Shown here: positions 19,343 to 27,268 of the stretch, in pieces | Layout: each line of letters opens with the position of its first letter | Position numbering within the stretch: position 1 is the stretch's first letter | Source: an uncultured bacterium | GTDB lineage: Bacteria > Bacillota > Clostridia > Lachnospirales > Lachnospiraceae | DNA: 64,000 nt | Direction of reading: 5' to 3' | Assembly: GCA_905215775.1 (NCBI GenBank) | Contig: CAJMRM010000001.1 | Coordinates: 1 to 64,000 of the forward strand | Program-made: the position numbers and the translations under genes | Notes under the pieces: generated by a model | Seen by the model: the letters and a program-made list of their open reading frames with translations, nothing else | What the model was told of the DNA's origin: nothing | The model's database searches: none

Positions 19343-19511
19343 TTGGGCGAAAATGTACGTTTTTTTCCACAGTGCCCAAGGATCACAGGAAAATCCTGGG
19401 ATTTCACTGGATTTTTCCTACGGATTGGGCATATACTGCGTTTTTCTTCGTGTATGTCCAAAAAACACTGGAATTTTGGGCATAGCAGAAAAAAAGTCCA
19501 TTTTGTGCCCA
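19343..19511 (+). repeat. Block of three related hairpins between genes
   Basis: The gene-free stretch 19151-19631 contains three hairpin units beginning TTGGGC or TGGGCA: 19343-19348 with GCCCAA 19374-19379; GGGCATATAC 19427-19436 with GTGTATGTCC 19450-19459 (all 10 positions pair if G:U is allowed); TGGGCA 19477-19482 with TGCCCA 19506-19511. A fourth stem, GGAAAATCC (19388-19396) with GGATTTTTCC (19409-19418), sits between. Dependence on G:U pairs suggests the structure acts as RNA from the plus strand. Confidence 0.5.
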
Positions 19512-19582
19512 GCAGCGGTCCTAAAACGGCTGCGGGGCCAGGGAAATGTTTAAGCCAGGATAAAGGATCGCCCCCAGAACGC

Positions 19583-19609
19583 AAAAAAGCCCCGTCCAAA
19601 GGACGGGGC
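19583..19609 (-). terminator. Intrinsic terminator of the cytidylate-kinase-like gene
   Basis: GCCCCGTCC (19589-19597), AAA loop, GGACGGGGC (19601-19609). On the minus strand the perfect 9-bp stem is followed by six T. It lies 23 bases after the stop of the gene ending at 19632. Confidence 0.9.
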
Positions 19610-19631
19610 GGGCAGAACGCGCAGCTGGCTT

Positions 19632-20660
19632 CTATTGTATTCCTCTATCGATCATTTTCAGGATAAAATCCACGGTACCGTCGATTCCATAGCTGGCGGT
19701 GTTGATGCAGAGGTCATAGTTATTGGCATGCCCCCATTTTCTTCCGGTATAGAAGTTATAGTACCGGGAATGCCTCCGGTCCAGATGGTGAAGGAGCCTT
19801 CTGGCCTTCCGCTCATCCAGCCCACTGTTGACCTCCACCGCCCGGCGCACCCTCTGCTCAAAGGGGGCCGTAATATAAATGCTGATGTGGGGGATCTTAT
19901 TGTTGGTCATAATGGCGTCGCCGCAGCGGCCCATGATGATAAAGTCCTCCTTCTTTGCCATATCGCAGAGCAGGTCGCTCTGGTTGAAAAATACCGCGTC
20001 CCGCTTGGAAAGTCCATGGTAGCGGCTGAACTCTCGGAACCGCTGCTTCAGGGTCATCTTCTTCACAGGCACGAAGGCGCTGGCCGGGCTCTGGCTGATC
20101 TCGTCCTTTACCTCACTGCTGTATCCGGCCGTATCGTGGAAGGAATCCTTTTCCGCCTCCAGACGCTTTAAAACGGCCTCGAAAATCTCCGCGTCGTAAT
20201 AGCTGATCTTCAGTTTATCCGAAAGCCGGAAGCCAACCTCGTTGCCGCCGCTGCCGTACGTCCAGCTGATGCATACGATCAGATGATCCTGGTCTGAAAA
20301 CCGTTCCTTCAGATTAAATGCGTTTAGCTCCGCCAGATCCGGATCCAGCACGTCTCCATGGGCAAAGCTGGTGGGAAGGCTCATAACCTCCTTTAAGATC
20401 CTGTCGTACTCGGACATACAGAGCTTCCGCTCCTCCTTGTCCTCCAGGGTCCTGGCCATATTGGCGATCAGCGCCAGCTCGCTCCGCACCACATGGCCCT
20501 GGGGCCGGGTCATCAAAAGCTCTGTCAGCTCATTGACACACCGCTCCCTGTCCCGGTTGAACACGCGTCCCAGGGAGGATCCCAGGTGGATATAGACTTC
20601 CGCATCCAGGTCGTAAATATGCTCTGCCAGTTCCTTGATCTCTTCTCGGTTCATTGACAT
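19632..20660 (-). CDS. Cytidylate-kinase-like family protein
   Basis: A 342-aa protein. Residues 1-125 form a helical N-terminal domain I cannot name. Residues 125-342 are a P-loop kinase fold of the Cytidylate_kin2 type: CISWTYGSGGNEVGFRL (P-loop), IIMGRCGDAIM, and the lid helix RRAVEVNSGLDERKARRLL. The nucleotide specificity of this group is unproven. Only 15 bases separate it from the upstream ion transporter, so the two are probably one operon. GGGGGAGG precedes the ATG. Confidence 0.8.
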   Translation of the reverse strand: MSMNREEIKELAEHIYDLDAEVYIHLGSSLGRVFNRDRERCVNELTELLMTRPQGHVVRSELALIANMARTLEDKEERKLCMSEYDRILKEVMSLPTSFAHGDVLDPDLAELNAFNLKERFSDQDHLIVCISWTYGSGGNEVGFRLSDKLKISYYDAEIFEAVLKRLEAEKDSFHDTAGYSSEVKDEISQSPASAFVPVKKMTLKQRFREFSRYHGLSKRDAVFFNQSDLLCDMAKKEDFIIMGRCGDAIMTNNKIPHISIYITAPFEQRVRRAVEVNSGLDERKARRLLHHLDRRHSRYYNFYTGRKWGHANNYDLCINTASYGIDGTVDFILKMIDRGIQ

Positions 20661-20675
20661 GATTCCTCCCCCTTC

Positions 20676-22028
20676 CTATAAAAAGAATAACAGCGTATTC
20701 AGGATAAACACCGGCGTCAGGATCCCGAAGGACCAGACCAGGTAGCCGAAAAAGGACGGCATCCGGATACCGTTTTCATCCGCAATGGATTTGACCATAA
20801 AGTTGGGCGCATTTCCGATATATGTATTGGCTCCCATGAACACGGCTCCCGCGGAGATGGCCTCCAGCATTTTAATGGGAACAGAGCCCAGGGCCGTCAT
20901 CATGCCGCCGGCAAAACCCAGGGAACCGGCCGTCGTTAAGAACACCAGATAGGTGGGCGTATTATCCAGGAAGCTGGACAGAAGCCCCGTGGCCCAGAAC
21001 ATCTGGAAGGGATCCGTGATCCCCAGCTTCGGCCCGCTGGCCTTTAACAGCATTAACGCCGGCTGCATGGTAATGAAAATCCCCACAAACAGCACCGCTA
21101 CCTCTTTAATGGCGCTCCAGGTAAAGTGGTTCTCCCGGCGGATGGACGCATCCGTGGTCTTAAAGGATAAAAAGGCCGCCAGCAGGATAATGGCGATCTC
21201 GATGACCGCCGGATAGCTTAAAACGACCTCCCCCAGAATATGGATGCCCCGTACCTTCCCTTCCGCATCCTGGAAGATGGGAAGGCTGGGAAGCGTTCCG
21301 CTTAAGATCACAGCCGCCACGATCATCACAATAAAGATCATATTGTGGGCTCCGCGGATCTTTATCTCCGTACCGGGCTTGCTGATATCCGGCTTTAAGC
21401 CCTTTGCAATATCGATCCGGTAGGCCCTCCGGTCGATCCAGTAGAAAACAAACAGAAGCAAAACCATATTAAAAAGCAGGACAGGCATCAGATGAAGGCT
21501 CCAGAAAAACGGCACGCCGCGCATGAAGCCCATCAGAAGCGGCGGATCCCCGATGGGCGTCAGACAGCCGCCCATGTTGGACACCAGGAAGATAAAGAAC
21601 ACGATGATGTGCCTTCTGTGCTTCCTCCACGCATTCATCTTAATGATCGGACGGATCATCAGCATGCTGGCTCCCGTGGTCCCGATCCAGCTGGAAAGGA
21701 TGGTTCCCAGCGCCAGGAGGCCCACATTGATCCTGGGAGAGCCCGCCAGGTCACCGGACATGGTAATGTTGCCGGATACGCAGAACAGGCCGAACAGCAG
21801 GACGATAAACGTCAGATAATCATTGATGATACACTCCAGCACCGTTTCCGACGCCCGGAATCCCCCGTACATCAGGGCAAACGGCACCACAAACAGCAGA
21901 GACCAGAAGGCCACCGCATGGGGCTGGTGCTCCTCCCACCAATGGGGCTTTATAAGCGGAAGCACAGCAATACATAACAAAAGGCCTGCAAACGGAATGC
22001 AGAGCCACAGCGGGATCATCTCACTCAC
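20676..22028 (-). CDS. NhaD-like sodium/proton antiporter or citrate-type transporter
   Basis: A 450-aa membrane protein with about 12 hydrophobic segments. Motifs typical of the NhaD/arsenical-pump/SLC13 superfamily are visible: WIGTTGASMLMIRPII, NMGGCLTPIGDPPLLMGF (about 150-167), SSFLDNTPTYLVFL (about 345) and GANTYIGNAPNFMVKSI near the end. The repeated polar motifs G-D-P-P and D-N-T-P resemble those of NhaD, so Na+/H+ exchange is the best guess. Start GTG at 22028 with AAAGGTGG. The cytidylate-kinase-like gene follows directly. Confidence 0.75.
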   Translation of the reverse strand: MSEMIPLWLCIPFAGLLLCIAVLPLIKPHWWEEHQPHAVAFWSLLFVVPFALMYGGFRASETVLECIINDYLTFIVLLFGLFCVSGNITMSGDLAGSPRINVGLLALGTILSSWIGTTGASMLMIRPIIKMNAWRKHRRHIIVFFIFLVSNMGGCLTPIGDPPLLMGFMRGVPFFWSLHLMPVLLFNMVLLLFVFYWIDRRAYRIDIAKGLKPDISKPGTEIKIRGAHNMIFIVMIVAAVILSGTLPSLPIFQDAEGKVRGIHILGEVVLSYPAVIEIAIILLAAFLSFKTTDASIRRENHFTWSAIKEVAVLFVGIFITMQPALMLLKASGPKLGITDPFQMFWATGLLSSFLDNTPTYLVFLTTAGSLGFAGGMMTALGSVPIKMLEAISAGAVFMGANTYIGNAPNFMVKSIADENGIRMPSFFGYLVWSFGILTPVFILNTLLFFL

Positions 22029-22176
22029 TCTAAACCACCTTTCCCTTTCTTACCTCTTCTCTCAAACAGCCACTCATTATAGCAACATTCCCAATGAATT
22101 ACAACCACGAACCAGCTAAATAAACATAGAAATAACGCAAAAAAACCAGCATTTCCGACAAATGCGGCAATTATCG

Positions 22177-22205
22177 TTGCATTTTTTCGTTTTCTTTACT
22201 ATCAT
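22177..22205 (+). promoter_or_regulatory. Promoter of the NSS symporter gene
   Basis: TTGCAT (22177-22182), 17-nt spacer, TATCAT (22200-22205), about 45 bases before the ATG. Confidence 0.55.
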
Positions 22206-22251
22206 AGTAACGCACGTTATCATACAAAAAGCGATTAAGGGGGAATGAATC

Positions 22252-23610
22252 ATGAAACGTGAAAGTTTTGGCTCCCGGCTTGGCTTTATTCTGGTCAGCG
22301 CCGGCTGTGCCATCGGTATCGGAAACGTATGGCGTTTCCCATATGTGGCCGGAGAAAACGGAGGCAGCGTATTTGTGCTGTTCTATCTTTTATTCCTGCT
22401 GTGTATGGGCGTCCCCGTACTGACCATGGAGCTGGCGGTGGGCCGTGCCAGCAGAAAAAGTGCCGTAAACGGCTATAAGGCCCTGGAAAAGCCCGGAAGC
22501 AGATGGCATATCCACGGCTGGTTCTGTATGCTGGGCTGCTATCTTTTAATGATGTACTATACCACGGTTTCCGGCTGGATGATCAGCTACTTTTTTAAAT
22601 TCCTCACCGGAGCCTTTGACGGTCTTGACACAGAAGCCGTTTCCGGCGTATTCGGCTCTCTGCTGGCCGATCCCATGGAGATGGGACTCTGGATGGCCCT
22701 CACCGTCATCGCAGGCTTTCTGATCTGCAGCCTGGGCCTCAGAAACGGCCTGGAGCGGATCACCAAATGGATGATGAGCTGCCTGCTCATCCTGATCCTC
22801 GTCCTGGCTGTCCACAGTATCCTGCTGCCCGGAGCAAAGGAGGGCCTGGCCTTCTATCTTCTCCCGGATTTTGAGCGCGCGGCCCAGGTGGGTCTTACCA
22901 ACGTCATCACTGCGGCCATGAACCAGGCCTTCTTTACCTTAAGCCTTGGAATCGGGGCCATGGAGATCTTCGGAAGCTACATGGAGGAAAAACGGACCCT
23001 GGCCGGCGAATCCGTCAGCATCTGTATCCTGGACACCTTTGTAGCCCTGTCCGCAGGACTCATTATCTTCCCGGCCTGCTTCTCCTTCGGCGTACAGCCG
23101 GACTCCGGCCCCCAGCTGATCTTCATTACCCTGCCCAACATATTTGCCAATATGGCCGGCGGACGGGTGTGGGGATCCCTGTTCTTCCTGTTCATGACCT
23201 TCGCCAGCTTCTCCACGGTCATCGCCGTATTTGAAAACCTGCTGGCCAGCTGCATCGACAACTTCGGCTGGGACAGAAAGAAAGCGGTCCTCGTCAACTG
23301 TGTCCTCATTCTGGTATTGAGCCTTCCCTGCGTGCTGGGCTACAATGTCTGGAGCGACCTTCACCTGATCGGCGGACGGGACGTGCTAGACACCGAGGAC
23401 TTCCTGGTAAGCAACCTGCTGCTGCCCCTGGGCTCCCTGGTATATCTGCTGTTCTGCGTCACCAAATGGGGCTGGAACTTTGACAACTACCTGGCCGAGG
23501 CCAACAAGGGCGAGGGCATGAAAATGCCGGGAGGAAAGCTGGTAAAAAATTACTTCCGCTTTATCCTCCCGGCGCTGATCCTGGTGATCCTGATCCAGGG
23601 ATTATTTTAA
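22252..23610 (+). CDS. Sodium-dependent amino-acid symporter (NSS/SNF family)
   Basis: A 452-aa LeuT-fold transporter with about 11 membrane segments. The N-terminus carries the signature GFILVSAGCAIGIGNVWRFPY (TM1, sodium and substrate site) followed by GENGGSVFVLFYL. TM6-region FFTLSLGIGAMEIFGSY and TM8-region TFASFSTVIAVFENLLA agree. NSS proteins with 11 TMs often carry amino acids; the particular substrate is unknown. Its 3' end overlaps the convergent S9 peptidase gene by 9 bases. GGGGGAAT precedes the ATG at 22252. Confidence 0.9.
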   Translation: MKRESFGSRLGFILVSAGCAIGIGNVWRFPYVAGENGGSVFVLFYLLFLLCMGVPVLTMELAVGRASRKSAVNGYKALEKPGSRWHIHGWFCMLGCYLLMMYYTTVSGWMISYFFKFLTGAFDGLDTEAVSGVFGSLLADPMEMGLWMALTVIAGFLICSLGLRNGLERITKWMMSCLLILILVLAVHSILLPGAKEGLAFYLLPDFERAAQVGLTNVITAAMNQAFFTLSLGIGAMEIFGSYMEEKRTLAGESVSICILDTFVALSAGLIIFPACFSFGVQPDSGPQLIFITLPNIFANMAGGRVWGSLFFLFMTFASFSTVIAVFENLLASCIDNFGWDRKKAVLVNCVLILVLSLPCVLGYNVWSDLHLIGGRDVLDTEDFLVSNLLLPLGSLVYLLFCVTKWGWNFDNYLAEANKGEGMKMPGGKLVKNYFRFILPALILVILIQGLF

Positions 23611-25467
23611 GTACGTATCCAGCCAGCTTACGATCTCATTTAAGCGGCGCACCCTCTTTTTGGGCTTTCCGAGCCTGGAAACGCTGTGGTGCTCCCCGTG
23701 GATCATAAGCAGTCTTGCCGGGACCCCATGATACTTCAGTGCGGAAAACATCTGGACTCCCTCTGCTACCCAGCAGCGGTAGTCCTCATCGCACTGGATG
23801 ATCAGGGACGGCGTCTTTATCTTATCCGCATACTTTAAGGGCGAAAGCTCCCACATCTTATCATAATTTTCCCATACGTCCCCGCCCAGCTGGGTGGTAT
23901 TGAACGCATAGCCGATGTCGGTGGTATTGGTCTTGGTGATCCAGTTGGCGATGCAGCACTGGGGCACAGCCGCCTTGAACCGGTCCGTATGGCCGATGAT
24001 CCAGTTGGTCATAAAGCCACCGTAGCTGATCCCCATGACGCCCAGCCGGTCTCCGTCCAGGGCCGGATACTGTCTTAATACCTCGTCGGTGAAGGCCATG
24101 AGCTGCTCATAATCGATGGAGCCCTGCTTTGCCACAATGTCCGCGAATGCATTGCCCCGGCCGTCGCTGCCCGTGGGGTTCATAAAGAATACAAAATATC
24201 CCCGGGACGCATAGACCTGGAATTCATGGCTGTATGTGGCCCCGTAGATGGCCTTGGGGCCGCCGTGGATGGTCAGGATGCCCGGATACGTTTTCTCCGT
24301 ATCAGACGGGTCGAAGCCCACCGGCAGGATCACGAAGCCGTCCAGCTCCAGCCCCTCATGGGTAAAGGTAAAATGACGGATGGGGCTGACCTCTTTTTCC
24401 TTTAAGCACCGGGCCGTAAAGTCCGTTAAGCACGTTTCCTTCCCGTTTTCCAGACAGTATACCTCTGAAAGCCCCTGGTCCCTCATGCCGGTGAACAGGA
24501 TCCTGCCGCCGCAGATATCAAAGGACTCCACCGTCCCCGGGCGATCCGTCACAGTGGCTGCATTTCCATCCATGTCAAAGCAGCGCAGGACCACGTCGGT
24601 TCCCACGGTGCTGTTCACATAGATCCTCCCGTCCCGGCACATGCCCTCCTTAATGCTGTAATCGTAATGGGCCAGCCGTCTGGGAGCTCCGTCCTCCAGC
24701 ACATACAGATCCGGATTTTCATTATAGCCGAACCGCTTCATATCGGAGCCTAAGAATTCCACCCGGCCGTTCCTCCGGCAGGCGTAGCTGATGGAAAACA
24801 TCCCCTGGTCCAGATGGCGGATCACGGTATCCGTTTCCTCCACATACTCATAAAGGCCGTTCTGGGGAAGCTTCTTCCCAGTGTAGATATTGCAGGTGAA
24901 AAATACGGTCCCATTCTCCGCCCAGAAGGCCTCCACCTGGCCGTATTCCGGCGACAGGGCCCTGGCCTCTCCGGTCTTAAGATCATACCGGTACAGCCGG
25001 TCCCGGACCTTATTGACGATCCCCGCGCCGTTGCTCCAGAAGGGGATCTCGTCAAAGACCTCATAATCCTCTTCCTTCTCATAATAGTGCTCATGGACCA
25101 GGCAGTAGAGAACGCCGTTCTGGCACCGGATCTTTCTGGTTCCCTTCGGGAGCGTGCCCCAAAGCTCGGCCTCTCCGCCGGAAACCGGGATCCGGTAAAG
25201 CAGAGACTCTCCTTTTCTGTCCTTTTCCCTGTTTCCCACAAAGAAAAGGTGCTCCCCGTCCTCCCAGGCAAAGCTCTTCTCCTTTTTTCCACTGGTCAGT
25301 GTCCAGACGCTTCCGTTTTCCACATCCGCCACCTGGATCCAGGAATGGTAGCAGTTTTCCTCCAGGTCCGGCTTGGTCACGATAAAGGCCCCGAAACGGC
25401 CGTCCGGAGACAGCTGGAGCCCGGATGGCGCCTCCTGGTCAATGAAATCTCGGATCTCTGTTCTCAT
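23602..25467 (-). CDS. S9 prolyl-oligopeptidase-family serine peptidase (copy 1)
   Basis: A 621-aa cytosolic peptidase with an N-terminal beta-propeller (about 1-370) and a C-terminal alpha/beta-hydrolase domain. The predicted triad is Ser481 in GISYGG, Asp560 in CDEDYR and His594 in HGEHHSVSR, the acylaminoacyl-peptidase-like arrangement. It has no signal peptide, which fits hydrolysis of imported short peptides. It is clearly paralogous to the peptidase at 27269-29248 and lies just downstream of a peptide-binding lipoprotein gene, separated from it by an intrinsic terminator. Confidence 0.92.
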   Translation of the reverse strand: MRTEIRDFIDQEAPSGLQLSPDGRFGAFIVTKPDLEENCYHSWIQVADVENGSVWTLTSGKKEKSFAWEDGEHLFFVGNREKDRKGESLLYRIPVSGGEAELWGTLPKGTRKIRCQNGVLYCLVHEHYYEKEEDYEVFDEIPFWSNGAGIVNKVRDRLYRYDLKTGEARALSPEYGQVEAFWAENGTVFFTCNIYTGKKLPQNGLYEYVEETDTVIRHLDQGMFSISYACRRNGRVEFLGSDMKRFGYNENPDLYVLEDGAPRRLAHYDYSIKEGMCRDGRIYVNSTVGTDVVLRCFDMDGNAATVTDRPGTVESFDICGGRILFTGMRDQGLSEVYCLENGKETCLTDFTARCLKEKEVSPIRHFTFTHEGLELDGFVILPVGFDPSDTEKTYPGILTIHGGPKAIYGATYSHEFQVYASRGYFVFFMNPTGSDGRGNAFADIVAKQGSIDYEQLMAFTDEVLRQYPALDGDRLGVMGISYGGFMTNWIIGHTDRFKAAVPQCCIANWITKTNTTDIGYAFNTTQLGGDVWENYDKMWELSPLKYADKIKTPSLIIQCDEDYRCWVAEGVQMFSALKYHGVPARLLMIHGEHHSVSRLGKPKKRVRRLNEIVSWLDTYLK

Positions 25468-25494
25468 ATTGGTTCCTCCCCATTTGTATGAAGC

Positions 25495-25535
25495 AAAAAA
25501 GCAGGCCTCCGCAGCGTTTCCGCCGGAAAGCCTGC
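25495..25535 (-). terminator. Intrinsic terminator after the first peptide-binding protein gene
   Basis: GCAGGC (25501-25506) pairs with GCCTGC (25530-25535); on the minus strand the stem is followed by T6 (25500-25495). Read-through would reach the S9 peptidase 28 bases further on. Confidence 0.75.
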
Positions 25536-25556
25536 ATGTTTACCGGTTTGCAGTTT

Positions 25557-27161
25557 TTATTTTTCGTAGTGCAGATTCTCGTAATGGTTGGCAGCCGACG
25601 GATGGAGCACGAAGCCCTTTAAGTCAGCCCGGATCCCTGTACAGGTCGTTCCGTAGAACAGACATGCCCACGGTGCGTCGTCATTGATCTTCTGCTGGAT
25701 CTCCTTATAAAGCTCCATACGCTTTGCATGGTCTGATTCTCTCTGGGCCTGCTCGATCAGTGTATCCACCTCCGGATCACTGTAAAACGCACGGTTTCCG
25801 GTGGCTCCGAAGTTCTTGGAATGGAACAGCGGGAAAATGCTGGCATCCGGGTCCATGGTGGCGTTGGACCAGCTGCTGATGAACATGTCGTGCTCGCCCT
25901 TATTGATGGCGTCTAAGAATGCGCCCCACTCATAGAGCTGGATATCCACCTCAACGCCGATCTCCAGAAGCTGGGCCTGGATGATCTGGGCCTCACGGTT
26001 TCTCACGTCGCCGGAGGCAAACAGTGTGGTCTTAAAGCCGTCCGGATAACCGGCCTCTGCCATCAGGGCCTTGGCCTTCTCCAGATCCTGGGGATATCCG
26101 GTCACTTCCTCGCTGTATCCCGGGATATTGACGTTCATGACGCTGTTGGCCACCTGGCCTCTGCCCTCCAGGACCACATCGATGATCTCCTGCTGGTTTA
26201 AGGTATAGTTGATGGCCTGGCGCACCTTCGGATCGTTAAAGGGCTCTTTTTCACAGTTCATGGCCAGATACTCCACAGAAATGGAGGTCTTTTCCAGAGC
26301 CAGAAGCTCATCGTTGGCCTTAACGTTCTGCACGTCTGTGGCGTCCACGGAAATGGACATATCGATCTCACCTGTCTCCAGGGCAATGGTCCTGGCTCCG
26401 CCCTCGGGCATGATCCTTAAGGTCAGGCTGGTGGTCTTTCCAGGTCCCTTGAAATAATCGTCAAACCGTTTTAAGCTGTAATGGTCGTTGGGCACCCACT
26501 CCACAAACTGCATGGGGCCTGTGCCAATGGGGTTCTCCCAGAATGCATCGCCCTGGGCGGTCACCGCAGCCTCCGGAACGATACTGGTACCGGTATGGCT
26601 TAAAGCGGCCAGCAGCGGCGCATAGGGCTCTGCCAGATGGAATGTCAGGTTATAATCATCCTCCACAGTAATGCTCTCGATCTGCTCCACATACTGCTTG
26701 ACACGGGGCATTTCCTTGGCCCTCTCCAGGCTGAATTTTACATCATTGGCGGTACATTCTGTGCCGTCGTGGAACTTGACGCCCTCATGGATCTTAAATT
26801 TCCATTCTGTATCCGAGGTCTGCTCCCAGCTTTCTGCCAGGTCGCCTACGATCTCAGAATTTTCATTGATCTCAATGAGGCGGCTGTAAATGTGCCGGTG
26901 GGCAACGGAGGACGTGGTATCGTTGGTCCCCATGGGATCCAGGGTCTTGATATCCGATTTTCCAGCGATCACAATATCGCTTTTCCCCACTTCTCCGGAA
27001 CCTTCCCCTGTTCCTGTGGGGGCTGCTGCGTCTGCATCCCCTGCGTCTGCGGATGCGGCTGCCTGGGTGCTTCCGCCTTCTCCGGAGCCTCCGCAGGCGC
27101 TCAGCGTCAGTGCTGCGGCTGCCGCCAGTGCGGCCATTGCCATCCATCTGTTCTTCTTCAT
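25557..27161 (-). CDS. ABC transporter peptide-binding lipoprotein (SBP family 5), copy 1
   Basis: A 534-aa extracellular lipoprotein: the signal peptide ends in a LSAC lipobox (Cys about 23), then an Ala/Gly/Ser/Asp-rich linker, then the SBP_bac_5 fold (IVIAGKSDIKTLDPMGTND, DLAESWEQTSDTEWKFKIHEGVKFHDG, NPIGTGPMQFVEW). It is related to, but distinct from, the lipoprotein at 33418-35034 and has no permease of its own, so it probably delivers other peptides to the same Dpp transporter. The start at 27161 (GGGAGG upstream) is preferred over 27194. Confidence 0.9.
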   Translation of the reverse strand: MKKNRWMAMAALAAAAALTLSACGGSGEGGSTQAAASADAGDADAAAPTGTGEGSGEVGKSDIVIAGKSDIKTLDPMGTNDTTSSVAHRHIYSRLIEINENSEIVGDLAESWEQTSDTEWKFKIHEGVKFHDGTECTANDVKFSLERAKEMPRVKQYVEQIESITVEDDYNLTFHLAEPYAPLLAALSHTGTSIVPEAAVTAQGDAFWENPIGTGPMQFVEWVPNDHYSLKRFDDYFKGPGKTTSLTLRIMPEGGARTIALETGEIDMSISVDATDVQNVKANDELLALEKTSISVEYLAMNCEKEPFNDPKVRQAINYTLNQQEIIDVVLEGRGQVANSVMNVNIPGYSEEVTGYPQDLEKAKALMAEAGYPDGFKTTLFASGDVRNREAQIIQAQLLEIGVEVDIQLYEWGAFLDAINKGEHDMFISSWSNATMDPDASIFPLFHSKNFGATGNRAFYSDPEVDTLIEQAQRESDHAKRMELYKEIQQKINDDAPWACLFYGTTCTGIRADLKGFVLHPSAANHYENLHYEK

Positions 27162-27268
27162 TTTTGTAGAACCTCCCTTTTTATTATACCCCACGGTGCC
27201 GCCGGAAGGATCCCGCGCCCAGATTCCCCTGAGGACGCGGCTCCCGGCAGCACCGGAGTTTCCCCATA

